A stretch of DNA of 7,917 nucleotides from Ktedonobacterales bacterium (GCA_025450405.1 JANWHL010000220.1:1-7917); one strand, 5' to 3'. Positions 1 to 6,244 are shown, counted from the first letter of the stretch. Notes: a model not told the origin generated them from the sequence alone. Translations and numbers: made by a program.

Positions 1-124
1 AACCTCAGGATTCTCCCGTAAATAACCCTGTGGTCGAGGCGCCGCTGCCCGTCCCGCCGCGATTTTCAGGCCCAGCGCTGACGGCGCGCCGTCATGGGGC
101 TTCCCTCGCAAATCGCCCGGCCCG
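1..124 (+). repeat. Dispersed repeat D, copy 1, with 16-bp palindrome
   Basis: This stretch aligns with 7048-7184 in the same orientation. Shared landmarks are GATTC-nCCCG-nAAATAAC (9-25 against 7067-7083), TTCAGGCCCA (65-74 against 7123-7132), CTGACGGCGCGCC (78-90 against 7136-7148) and CTTCCCTCGC (100-109 against 7158-7167). It contains a perfect 16-bp palindrome, TGACGGCGCGCCGTCA, at 79-94; the second copy has one broken pair in it. Identity is high around the palindrome and lower in the leader. The unit may start left of the window. Its function is unknown. Confidence 0.65.
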
Positions 125-140
125 CACGCGGCCCTCGACG

Positions 141-206
141 CTCAGGATGACACGCGGAACTTCAATTCCGCAGCCTCCCCCGACCACTCCACCCGCCCGT
201 GGTCGC
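141..206 (+). repeat. Dispersed repeat C, copy 1
   Basis: An ungapped alignment with 7309-7374 gives 55 of 66 identical bases (about 83%, counted by hand). It begins with AGGATGA and ends with TGGTCGC in both copies. It contains a short perfect hairpin: GCGGAA at 154-159 pairs with TTCCGC at 166-171 around a 6-base loop. It is not coding. Confidence 0.7.
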
Positions 207-240
207 CGCCCATTTCCCTGGTCTCGCTGGCGGCCCGCCG

Positions 241-300
241 CCATGGCATATCCACGCGGACCTTCCATTCCGTATCATCGCCCCACCACCCCCGCCCCTG
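241..300 (+). repeat. Dispersed repeat C, copy 2
   Basis: It shares an exact 19-base core (254-272) with 7320-7338 in C copy 3, and continues with the same ATC-TCGCC then ACCACC-CCGCCCCTG tail. It lies about 100 bp after C copy 1. The GCGGA/TCCGT arms (256-260 and 269-273) can still form the small hairpin with one G-U pair. Confidence 0.65.
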
Positions 301-344
301 TTAGCAGCCACGCCTCAGCTGCCACATGGCAAAAGAGCGCCTCC

Positions 345-436
345 CCGTCCCTCCTCCGCGTTCTCGGCGGTCAAGTCTTCTCCCTCTCTCCGCCCCTCTG
401 TGTCCTCCGTTTCCTCATTGTGAATCCCTCCGTCTC
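345..436 (-). repeat. CTCTGTGTCC-type dispersed repeat, copy 1
   Basis: On the minus strand this reads as purine-rich GAGGACACAGAGG-like sequence followed by GCCGAGAACGCGGAGG. When translated it gives the characteristic TEDTE...TAENAEE pattern that I recognise from spurious short proteins in many GC-rich bacterial genomes. Positions 391-436 align with about 3997-4043, and the 16 bases at 419-434 match 3985-4000 exactly. It is best treated as an intergenic repeat and not a gene. Orientation is given as the purine-rich strand. Confidence 0.6.
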
Positions 437-550
437 CCCACCCTATCGCTGGCACATAAGCTGCGCTATTCGCGCTCGGCGCCGGCCGTGGAGCCGTCGG
501 CGCGCCAGGCGACATGCCGCGCCGAACCACGCGGCGCGCGGAAGGAATGC

Positions 551-559
551 GGAAGGAAT
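551..559 (+). promoter_or_regulatory. Ribosome binding site of the 564-1058 gene
   Basis: GGAAGGAAT lies directly before the ATG at 564, with AAGGA at 553-557 and a 6-base spacer. It decides the start of the small Gln-rich protein against the much longer upstream open frame. Confidence 0.7.
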
Positions 560-563
560 TACG

Positions 564-1058
564 ATGGATCTACTCAAGCAGTTCCTGGGCAGCGGCCAGG
601 GCCACCAAGACTTTTCCGACTTCGTCAACCGCTTCGAGCAGGGCCAGCCCTCAGACGGCTACTCCGACCAGGAAGCCGTCGACCGTTACCACCAGGTGGC
701 ACCGAACCTGCCCCAGAACTCGTACGTGAACGCCGCCGAGCAGGCATTCTCGCGCATCCCCCCTCAGCAGCGGCAGGAAATCCTGAACCAGGTGCAACAG
801 CAGGCGGCCCAGCGTGGCATCAATCTGCCGGCGATGAGTCAGGGGACCGGGGGCCAATCGGCGCTGGATCCAGGCAATCTCGCGCAGCTTGTCGGACAAT
901 TGCATCAGCAGGATCCCAACCTTCTGCCCCAAATTCTCTCTGGGCAAGGTGGGAACGCTGTGGGCGGCCTGCTGAGCAGCCCCGGGGCCCGGGCTATCCT
1001 CGGCGGCATCGCCGCCATGGCCGTCAAGAGCCTCTTGGGGGGCGGCCAGCGGCGCTGA
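564..1058 (+). CDS. Small Gln/Gly-rich protein of unknown function (164 aa)
   Basis: The predicted 164-residue protein starts with MDLLKQFLGS. I chose this ATG because of the AAGGA site six bases upstream and because the frame before it looks non-coding. Visible organisation: an amphipathic N-terminal part (about 1-25); a central region with YSDQEAVDRYHQVAPNLP (33-50) and a helix-like AEQAFSRIPPQQRQEILNQV stretch (58-77); a Gln-rich linker; and a Gly/Ala-rich, fairly hydrophobic tail (about 125-160) ending in basic GQRR. There is no signal peptide and no clear catalytic motif. The DQEAVDRYHQVAP segment resembles uncharacterised proteins I have seen in Chloroflexota and other bacteria, but I cannot attach a function. 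The tail could touch membranes or drive assembly, which is speculation. The last 35 bases overlap the end of the convergent glycosyltransferase gene. Confidence 0.8.
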   Translation: MDLLKQFLGSGQGHQDFSDFVNRFEQGQPSDGYSDQEAVDRYHQVAPNLPQNSYVNAAEQAFSRIPPQQRQEILNQVQQQAAQRGINLPAMSQGTGGQSALDPGNLAQLVGQLHQQDPNLLPQILSGQGGNAVGGLLSSPGARAILGGIAAMAVKSLLGGGQRR

Positions 1059-2244
1059 GATCCGCGACCAATCCACCACCCGTTCCCCCGGCCACCTCTT
1101 CGATCAACCGGGCGTAGCGCTCACCGGCCCGCGGCCAGATCATCTCCTGCCCGTACGCCAGGGCGCGCGCCCGGATCGCCCGCGCAAAGGTGGGCTTGTC
1201 CAGATAGCGCAGGACGCACCGCGCGATGCTCGTCGGGTCGCCAAACGCCGCCAGCAGGCCGCGCCCCTCAGCCAGCGCCTCCACGGCATAGGCGTACGGT
1301 GTGCTGACGATCGCCCGCCCGCAGCCCAGCGCGTAGGCGAGTGTGCCGCTGCTGATCTGCGTCCGGTCGTGATACGGCGTCAGATAGATGTCCGTGGCCT
1401 CCAGATACCGCGGAATCTCTGCCTGGTCGAGATAGCGGTTCACGAAGCGGACGTTACCGGCCACCCCCAGGTCGCGCACCAGCGCGTCCAGTTCGTCGCG
1501 ATAGGATTCCCCCTCGCGCCGCTGGTCGGTGGGGTGTGTCTGCCCAATGACCAGGTAGACCACCTCCGGATGCCGTGCCACGATGTCGGGGAGCGCGCGA
1601 ATGGCCACCTCGATGCCCTTATTGCGATGGATCAGCCCGAAGGTGCTGAGCACCGTGCGACCGCTCAGCCCCAGCTCCGCTCTCGCCACCGCCTCTTCCC
1701 GGCACGCGAACACCGGCACCCCATGAGGAATGACCCTAACGCGCGCCGGATCCACCCCATACACCTCCGCGAGCAGGCGCGCCGCCGCCCGCGCCATCAC
1801 CACCACGGCGGCGCTGCCCGCGCACAGCCGGCGCAGCGCGTGTCGCACCTCCGTGATCGGGTCCGGCAGGACGGTGTGGAGCGTCGTAATGAGCGGCCTT
1901 TCCGCCGCGGCCAACAGCGCCGGCGTCATATCAACCAGCGCCTCGTCAGCGGGACGCCACTCCCCATACAAGCCAAATTCGTGCTGAACCGCGATCGCGG
2001 CGACCCCGGCGCGCGAGAGCGCGCGGGCGGCGGCGGCGTAGCTGCCCGGAATGTCCTGCGCGATTCTCCAACGCACGTCCGCGGGGTAGGTGTGGCGGGC
2101 GCCGCGCTCCGTGATCGCCGCCCCCATGATCGTCAGATCGGGTGCGGCGGCGCGTACGGCTTCGAGGAGGTCGCGAGTGTAATTGGCGATACCGTCGGCA
2201 CGCGGACAAAAGGTGCTGATGACGCCGAGACCAAGCGCTGGAAT
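1024..2244 (-). CDS. GT4-type glycosyltransferase with apparent ATT start (406 aa)
   Basis: This is a cytoplasmic GT-B fold enzyme that would transfer a sugar from an activated donor; donor and acceptor cannot be read from sequence. Numbering from the proposed ATT, the first Rossmann half opens with GVISTFCPRADGIANYTRDL (7-26), the usual beginning of family members. It continues with QHEFGLYGEW (87-96), TTLHTVL (120-126) and the linker VIPHGVP (171-177). The donor-binding half has STFGLIHRNKG (200-210), YLVIGQTHP (230-238), ATDIYLTPYHDRTQISSGTL (283-302) and GRAIVSTPYAYAVEAL (309-324). The first ATG is at 2127, but homology-like sequence continues upstream with no ATG, GTG or TTG before the in-frame stop at 2257-2259. 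The ATT at 2242-2244 has AGAGG six bases upstream and an extended -10 further up, so I take it as the start; a start-codon mutation or sequencing error is the alternative. The gene is convergent with, and overlaps, the 564-1058 gene. Confidence 0.85.
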   Translation of the reverse strand: MPALGLGVISTFCPRADGIANYTRDLLEAVRAAAPDLTIMGAAITERGARHTYPADVRWRIAQDIPGSYAAAARALSRAGVAAIAVQHEFGLYGEWRPADEALVDMTPALLAAAERPLITTLHTVLPDPITEVRHALRRLCAGSAAVVVMARAAARLLAEVYGVDPARVRVIPHGVPVFACREEAVARAELGLSGRTVLSTFGLIHRNKGIEVAIRALPDIVARHPEVVYLVIGQTHPTDQRREGESYRDELDALVRDLGVAGNVRFVNRYLDQAEIPRYLEATDIYLTPYHDRTQISSGTLAYALGCGRAIVSTPYAYAVEALAEGRGLLAAFGDPTSIARCVLRYLDKPTFARAIRARALAYGQEMIWPRAGERYARLIEEVAGGTGGGLVADLSAAGRPPRGS

Positions 2245-2250
2245 ATGTCG

Positions 2251-2255
2251 CCTCT
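2251..2255 (-). promoter_or_regulatory. Ribosome binding site supporting the ATT start
   Basis: AGAGG on the minus strand lies six bases before the ATT at 2242-2244 and has no ATG, GTG or TTG in the glycosyltransferase frame at a suitable distance. It is the main evidence for placing the start here and not at the internal ATG at 2127. Confidence 0.5.
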
Positions 2256-2267
2256 TTCACTGGCCCT

Positions 2268-2276
2268 ATGCTAACA
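2268..2276 (-). promoter_or_regulatory. Extended -10 promoter of the glycosyltransferase
   Basis: The minus strand reads TGTTAGCAT, matching the TGnTAnnnT extended -10 pattern. Transcription would begin near 2261, giving a leader of about 17 bases that contains the AGAGG site and leads into the ATT. No clear -35 box is seen. Confidence 0.45.
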
Positions 2277-2525
2277 CGCACCCAGTGCCCGCATGGAGCG
2301 TGCCGCGGAGCCCCGCATTGCCCTTGCTGGTTCGCCGGTCCGTCAGCGCGCCTCCTCGCCACACCACCGCGCCTACCCTCGGCACGTCGATGCGCCCATG
2401 CTCCGCGCTCCGATGCGGCTGTGTTCCGCCGCCACCTCCACGTTTGGCCCGCGCGCAGCTGTCAGGATCATGCCACTGGGCCACACGATTGCCCACCCGG
2501 AGTGGCATGGATGAGGACATCCGTG
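2277..2525. other. Divergent intergenic region, no gene seen
   Basis: This is the non-coding part between the divergent glycosyltransferase and Rieske oxygenase promoters. Open frames here are short, on both strands, and Arg/Pro-rich without recognisable motifs. The only structured element I found is the inverted repeat at 2469-2509. Confidence 0.6.
2469..2509. promoter_or_regulatory. Inverted repeat upstream of the Rieske oxygenase, possible operator
   Basis: CATGCCACT (2469-2477) and AGTGGCATG (2501-2509) are exact reverse complements, nine bases each, separated by 23 bases. The half-sites lie 32 bp apart, about three helical turns. The second arm falls where the -35 region of the promoter at 2526-2534 would be. 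This arrangement fits a regulator binding as a dimer or looping between half-sites. No regulator gene is in the window. Confidence 0.4.
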
Positions 2526-2534
2526 TGATACGCT
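2526..2534 (+). promoter_or_regulatory. Extended -10 promoter of the Rieske oxygenase
   Basis: TGATACGCT matches TGnTAnnnT, with the start expected near 2541 and a leader of about 55 bases. The same TGATAC core occurs in the proposed RNase J promoter. No convincing -35 box is present, which is common for extended -10 promoters. Confidence 0.4.
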
Positions 2535-2584
2535 GAGCGGAGCGGCGCCGCCGCGACGACGATCACACCGCCCGACACGCGAAT

Positions 2585-2590
2585 GGGAGA
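2585..2590 (+). promoter_or_regulatory. Ribosome binding site of the Rieske oxygenase
   Basis: GGGAGA ends five bases before the ATG at 2596 and supports that start. Confidence 0.6.
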
Positions 2591-2595
2591 ACGCC

Positions 2596-3723
2596 ATGAC
2601 CACGGTGACGACGCGCGGACACGCCACGCTGGGGAAGCTCGACGGACTGCGCGAATCGCTCGAAAGCGGCTCCACGCTCCCCGCGCACTGGTACACCGAC
2701 CCTGCCGTCTACGCCCTGGAACGCGAGCGCATCTACCGGCGCGCCTGGCAATACGTTGGCCTCACCGAGCACGTCGCCCAGCCCGGCGATTTTATCACCA
2801 CCGAGGCCGGCAACGCCCCCATCCTCGTGGTCCGCGACGAAACGGGTGATCTCCGCGCCTTCGCGAATGTCTGCCGCCACCGTGGCTCGCAGCTGGTCCG
2901 CGACGCGTGCGGCCACCGCAAGACGCTCCAGTGTCTCTACCACGCCTGGACCTACAATCTGGACGGTACTCTCCGCGCCGCTCCGGGCTCCAAGGACGAG
3001 CCAGGCTTTCGCGCGGCGGACTATCCCCTGTTGTCCCTGCCCGTCGAGACCTGGGGACCATTCATCTTTGTGAACCCCGATCCCACGGCGCCTCCGCTGG
3101 CCAACGTCCTGGGCACGCTGCCCGAGCTGACCGCCGCGTGCGGCATCCAGTTGAACGCCCTCCGGCGGCGCGTGCGCCGCGAGTACGAAATCGCCGCCAA
3201 CTGGAAAGTGGTGATGGACAACTATCTGGAGTGCTATCACTGCCCGGTGGCCCACAAGGGCTTCAGCGATCTCATCGACGTCAAGAACTACGTCGTGACC
3301 GAGCACGACTACTTCTCGACCCAGGGCGGCCCCGCCACCGCCGCGGCGCGTGAGGGCCGCGTCTCCGGCCTCTACCCGATCGGCGAAGGCGTCCGCGACG
3401 GCTTCTACGCCTATCTCTGGCCCAACTTCACCCTGAACGTCTATCCCGGTCCCGGCAACGTCTCGCTCAACCTGATCCGCCCCCTCGACACCGAGCGCAC
3501 CCTGGCGATCTACGAGTACTGCTTCGTGGACGCGGTGGGCGCCGAGGAAGAGCGCGAGTTCGTGCGCTTCATCGACCAGGTGCAGGAAGAGGACATCGTT
3601 CTCTGCGAATCCGTGCAGCGCGGCTTGCGCTCCGGCTACTTCGACCAGGGGCGCCTGCTGCTCACCCGCGAGAACGGCCTGCGCCACTTCCAGCGCCTCG
3701 TCTACCGCGCCCTGGCCGAGTGA
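2596..3723 (+). CDS. Rieske non-heme iron oxygenase, alpha (catalytic) subunit, 375 aa
   Basis: This is a Rieske-type oxygenase that would use electrons from a separate reductase to activate O2 for hydroxylation or demethylation. The N-terminal Rieske domain (about 30-150) has C93-R-H95, 17 residues, then C113-L-Y-H116, the complete 2Fe-2S ligand set. The C-terminal catalytic domain has NWKVVMDNYLECYHCPVAH (202-220) with iron ligands H215 and H220, and a distal D333 in QEEDIVLCESVQRGL. E212 occupies the position that is Asp in most aromatic-ring dioxygenases and normally links the Rieske cluster to the iron. Glu here, plus the LCESVQRGL segment, resembles enzymes acting on quaternary amines (carnitine monooxygenase CntA, glycine-betaine oxygenase GbcA, stachydrine demethylase), so a methylated amine or similar polar substrate is more likely than an aromatic ring; this is inference. 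Length is normal and all key residues are intact. No ferredoxin, reductase or beta subunit lies nearby, so its electron donor must be encoded elsewhere. Confidence 0.93.
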   Translation: MTTVTTRGHATLGKLDGLRESLESGSTLPAHWYTDPAVYALERERIYRRAWQYVGLTEHVAQPGDFITTEAGNAPILVVRDETGDLRAFANVCRHRGSQLVRDACGHRKTLQCLYHAWTYNLDGTLRAAPGSKDEPGFRAADYPLLSLPVETWGPFIFVNPDPTAPPLANVLGTLPELTAACGIQLNALRRRVRREYEIAANWKVVMDNYLECYHCPVAHKGFSDLIDVKNYVVTEHDYFSTQGGPATAAAREGRVSGLYPIGEGVRDGFYAYLWPNFTLNVYPGPGNVSLNLIRPLDTERTLAIYEYCFVDAVGAEEEREFVRFIDQVQEEDIVLCESVQRGLRSGYFDQGRLLLTRENGLRHFQRLVYRALAE

Positions 3724-3844
3724 TGGCGATTCGCGCTAATCCACGCCGCTGATATCGTGGCCGAAGGTCCACGGGGCCGTCTGGTGGCTGCGCGCCTACG
3801 CATGAACGTCAGCAAAAGACATCAAGCGCATCCTCTCGCGCCCG

Positions 3845-3904
3845 GGATGGGCCGCGTCCTTGAGGGCGCCTCCTCGCCATGCCTCCACGCTCGCCCGTGG
3901 CTGG
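3845..3904 (+). repeat. Dispersed repeat E, copy 1 (variant of repeat C)
   Basis: It aligns with 7207-7266: GGATG-n-GCCGCGTCCTT, then AGGGCGCCTCCTCGC, are shared except for single changes, followed by a looser C-rich tail ending in TGGCTG. Repeat E has the same layout as repeat C (GGATG start, CCTT centre, TCCTCGC, C-rich tail), so both probably belong to one family. Confidence 0.65.
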
Positions 3905-3984
3905 GATGCCCCGCAGAATCAACGGCGCCCTACGCTCGTCCGTCTCCCTACCCTACCTCCTCCACCCTCCCTTCCTCCCCTCCC

Positions 3985-4043
3985 TGTGAATCCCTCCGTC
4001 CCTCTGTGTCCTCTGTGTCCTCATCGTGCATCTCCTCCGTCCG
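3985..4043 (-). repeat. CTCTGTGTCC-type dispersed repeat, copy 2
   Basis: The plus strand carries CCTCTGTGTCCTCTGTGTCC (4001-4020), then TCATCGTG and TCCTCCGTC, paralleling 391-436. The 16 bases at 3985-4000 equal those at 419-434, although they sit on the opposite side of the core, so the copies are rearranged or partly duplicated. The repeat stops three bases before the RNase J stop codon. Confidence 0.6.
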
Positions 4044-4045
4044 CG

Positions 4046-5884
4046 TCACAACGCCGTGATCACCGGCACGATCAGCGGCCGCAGGTGGAGGCGCTTCCAG
4101 ACATACGTGCTCACCGTCTCCTTAGTGAGGGCCACCATCTCCCCATACTCCAGCTCGCCGTGGCCGTTCCGCACCGCCCGGCGCAGTTGCTTCGCCCCCT
4201 CCGCGAGAAAATCGCCGTCCTGGCTCTCCTCCATCCGAACCACCCCGCGCGCGGCCAGCTCCGGATCCGCCAGCAGGGCGCCGCTCCGCCGGTCCACCAC
4301 TAGCGTCACCACCACCACCCCGTCACCCGCCAGGTGCTCGCGGTCGCGCAGCACGTCGCGCGTCACATTCCCCACCGTCAGCCCGTCCACTAGCACCGAG
4401 CCCGCGTCCACATGCCCCTTCACCCGCGCGCCGTCCGCGCCAAACTCCAGCACATCGCCCAACTCAGGCAGTAGGATGCGCTCGGGCCCGTAGCCCAGCT
4501 CCGCGGCCATCTGGCCGTAGAGCACCTGGTGCCGGTACTCGCCGTGGACCGGCGCGACATAGCGCGGCCGCACCACCTCCAGCACCTCGCGCAGCTCGTC
4601 GCGGCTGGCGTGGCCACTGACGTGGATGTTGGGCACGACAGCGCTATAGATCACCCGGGCGCCGCGGCGGAACAGATTATCAATCGTCCGCGCCACCGTC
4701 TCGTCGTTGCCGGGGACCGGCGTAGCCGAGAGAATGACCGTGTCGTTCGGCCGCAGCTGGATCAACCGGTGATTGCCCGTAGCGATGCGCGAAAGCGCCG
4801 AGGTCGGTTCGCCCTGGCTCCCCGTCGTCAGCAGCAGCACCCGCTCGGGCGGCAGGCGGTTGGCCTCCTCCACCGTCACCAGCGCGTCGCCCGGGATGTG
4901 CAGGTAACCGAGCTCCATCGCCACGCGCAGGTTCTGCTCCATGCTCCGCCCCACCACCGCGCCCTGGCGGCCGTGCTGGTGCGCGGCAATGAGCGCGCAT
5001 TCGAGCCGCGGCACATTAGACGCGAACGTCGTGAGGATCACGCGCCCCGGCGCCAATGCGATCTGCTCCTCGATCGCCTGAATGACCAGCTGCTCGGTGG
5101 GCGTCCGCCCCGGCCGCTCGATGCGCACACAATCCGAGAGAAAGGCAAGCACGCCCTCATCGCCCAACTGGCGCAGACGGGCCAGATCGGTCGGCACACC
5201 GGAGACCGGCGTTGGATCGAGCTTGTAGTCCCCCGTGACGATCACCACGCCCGCCGGCGTGTGCAGCACGACCATGTGGCTGTCAGGGATACTGTGCGCC
5301 ACGGGAACGAACTCAGCCTCCAGCCCCTTGCCCAGCGGATAGCGCTGCCCCGGCTCGATCACATGGAAGTCGGCATGGTCCAGCACTCGATGCTCAGTCA
5401 GCTTCGGGCGCACCAGCCCCAGCGTGAAAGTGGAGCCATACAGCGGCAACGGATCGTCGCGGGTGGCCAGTTGTGGCAGCACGTACGGGAGCGCGCCGAT
5501 GTGATCCTCGTGCGCGTGCGTCAGCAGGATGGCGCGCAGTCGCTCCGGCCGGTCGCGCAAATAAGAGACGTCCGGGATCACCAGGTCAATACCGCGCTCT
5601 TCCTCCACGGGGAACTTGACGCCGCAATCCACCAGCACGGCGTCCTGGCCACACTCCACGACCGTGGCGTTCTTGCCCACCTCGCCCACCCCACCCAGCG
5701 GAATGACGCGCACCACGCGCGTGCCGCTGCCGCCCCGGCTCGCCGGCCGTGCTGTCTCGGTGCCGCTGGCGAGCCGGTCGGTCCTCCCGCGCTCCCGCGC
5801 CCCGCCCGCGCCATCACCCTGGCTCGTTCTCGTCCCGCCGCGGTCCCCGGCGCCGTGTTTCGTCTGTTTCCCGTGCTTCGCCAT
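4046..5884 (-). CDS. rnj: Ribonuclease J (metallo-beta-lactamase/beta-CASP RNase), 612 aa
   Basis: RNase J is a cytoplasmic 5'-to-3' exonuclease and endonuclease for mRNA turnover and RNA maturation. I start it at the ATG at 5884, preceded by GAGGGGG nine bases upstream. Residues 1-54 are Gly/Arg/Lys/Thr-rich, basic and probably disordered; the conserved fold begins at VVRVIPLGGVGEVGKN (57-72). Metal-binding residues are visible: HAHEDH (123-128), H197 in AHSIPDS, and D219 in GDYKLD. The beta-CASP part includes TTFASNVPRL (285-294) and TTGSQGEP (353-360), then ATPVPGNDETVARTIDN (387-403), HVSGH (421-425) and PVHGEYRH (445-452). The C-terminal domain ends in RLHLRPLIVPVI. Where many RNase J proteins read SDSTNAE, this one has SDCVRIE (250-256). 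Without the extension the length is the usual 550-560. It is a single gene with its own promoter; no partner RNase J gene is seen. Confidence 0.95.
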   Translation of the reverse strand: MAKHGKQTKHGAGDRGGTRTSQGDGAGGARERGRTDRLASGTETARPASRGGSGTRVVRVIPLGGVGEVGKNATVVECGQDAVLVDCGVKFPVEEERGIDLVIPDVSYLRDRPERLRAILLTHAHEDHIGALPYVLPQLATRDDPLPLYGSTFTLGLVRPKLTEHRVLDHADFHVIEPGQRYPLGKGLEAEFVPVAHSIPDSHMVVLHTPAGVVIVTGDYKLDPTPVSGVPTDLARLRQLGDEGVLAFLSDCVRIERPGRTPTEQLVIQAIEEQIALAPGRVILTTFASNVPRLECALIAAHQHGRQGAVVGRSMEQNLRVAMELGYLHIPGDALVTVEEANRLPPERVLLLTTGSQGEPTSALSRIATGNHRLIQLRPNDTVILSATPVPGNDETVARTIDNLFRRGARVIYSAVVPNIHVSGHASRDELREVLEVVRPRYVAPVHGEYRHQVLYGQMAAELGYGPERILLPELGDVLEFGADGARVKGHVDAGSVLVDGLTVGNVTRDVLRDREHLAGDGVVVVTLVVDRRSGALLADPELAARGVVRMEESQDGDFLAEGAKQLRRAVRNGHGELEYGEMVALTKETVSTYVWKRLHLRPLIVPVITAL

Positions 5885-5893
5885 GCCTACCTG

Positions 5894-5900
5894 CCCCCTC
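5894..5900 (-). promoter_or_regulatory. Ribosome binding site of rnj
   Basis: GAGGGGG on the minus strand lies nine bases before the ATG at 5884. The frame remains open upstream to a further ATG at 6040, but that part is Arg-rich, has no family resemblance and overlaps the proposed promoter, so the 5884 start is preferred. Confidence 0.6.
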
Positions 5901-6038
5901 GTGATTGGTCCGCCGTTCACCGCCCAGCGGCGGTCGCCATTCCTCGCCCCCACGGCAAGCGTGCCGAGCCGCGCGAACGTCCCACGCCGCCGGTGCACGC
6001 CGCGTGCCACCCGCCGACGATGGACTTCGCTCCCGCGC

Positions 6039-6068
6039 ACGGTATCACTTGCCTTATCTGCTGATCAA
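6039..6068 (-). promoter_or_regulatory. Probable rnj promoter
   Basis: On the minus strand TTGATC (6063-6068) is followed after 18 bases by TACCGT (6039-6044), which is preceded by TGA to form TGATACCGT, an extended -10. The start would be near 6032, giving a leader of about 148 bases to the ATG. Such a long leader could carry regulation, since RNase J often controls its own mRNA, but I found no strong structure in it. Confidence 0.4.
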
Positions 6069-6244
6069 TTGACCGCGCCCTCCACCGCCGACCACCACCC
6101 ACACGCGGCGTGTTCGTGCGGCGCGCACATCGGTCGGCGCGTACATCGAACCTTGACAGACTAACGCATGACCGCTGTTCTGGCTCAGGCGAGCGCCAGG
6201 CGAACGGTTGGCATGGATGGGTTCGTGGCCCTGGCGACCCGCGC

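Larger units (their letters stand above)
1..563. other. Gene-free left intergenic region carrying dispersed repeats
   Basis: No credible coding sequence is seen here. One frame stays open into the downstream gene, but its translation is Pro/Arg/Ser-rich with no family resemblance and has no ribosome binding site. The stretch is built largely from repeat units that recur elsewhere in the window: a leader-plus-palindrome unit (about 1-124), two GC-rich hairpin units (141-206 and 241-300) and a CTCTGTGTCC-type repeat (about 345-436). The last roughly 125 bases before the gene at 564 contain its ribosome binding site; I could not place its promoter with confidence. Confidence 0.7.
3724..4045. other. 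Convergent intergenic region with two repeat copies
   Basis: This lies between the convergent ends of the Rieske oxygenase and RNase J genes. It has no gene. It holds a copy of the hairpin repeat (3845-3904) and a CTCTGTGTCC-type repeat (3985-4043) that reaches almost to the RNase J stop codon. I see no intrinsic terminator with a T-run for either gene. Confidence 0.65.

Noticed and set aside
30..563. Upstream extension of the small Gln-rich protein to an ATG at 30
   Set aside because: The added 178 residues read through dispersed repeats, are Pro/Arg-rich and lack a ribosome binding site, whereas the ATG at 564 has a good one.
1369..2274. 301-residue open frame on the plus strand
   Set aside because: Antisense shadow of the glycosyltransferase, including its upstream N-terminal part.
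2563..3687. 374-residue open frame on the minus strand
   Set aside because: Antisense shadow of the Rieske oxygenase, whose motifs are complete on the plus strand.
5885..6040. Longer rnj start at 6040
   Set aside because: The extra residues are Arg-rich without family similarity, and the frame would begin inside the proposed promoter.
4529..6064. 511-residue open frame on the plus strand
   Set aside because: It lies antisense to rnj, is rich in Arg/His/Gln as expected from a GC-rich shadow frame, and shows no family motifs.
6153..6158. TTGACA as a promoter for the frameshifted fragment
   Set aside because: It is a good -35 box, but I found no matching -10 at 16-18 bases, so I did not annotate a promoter.
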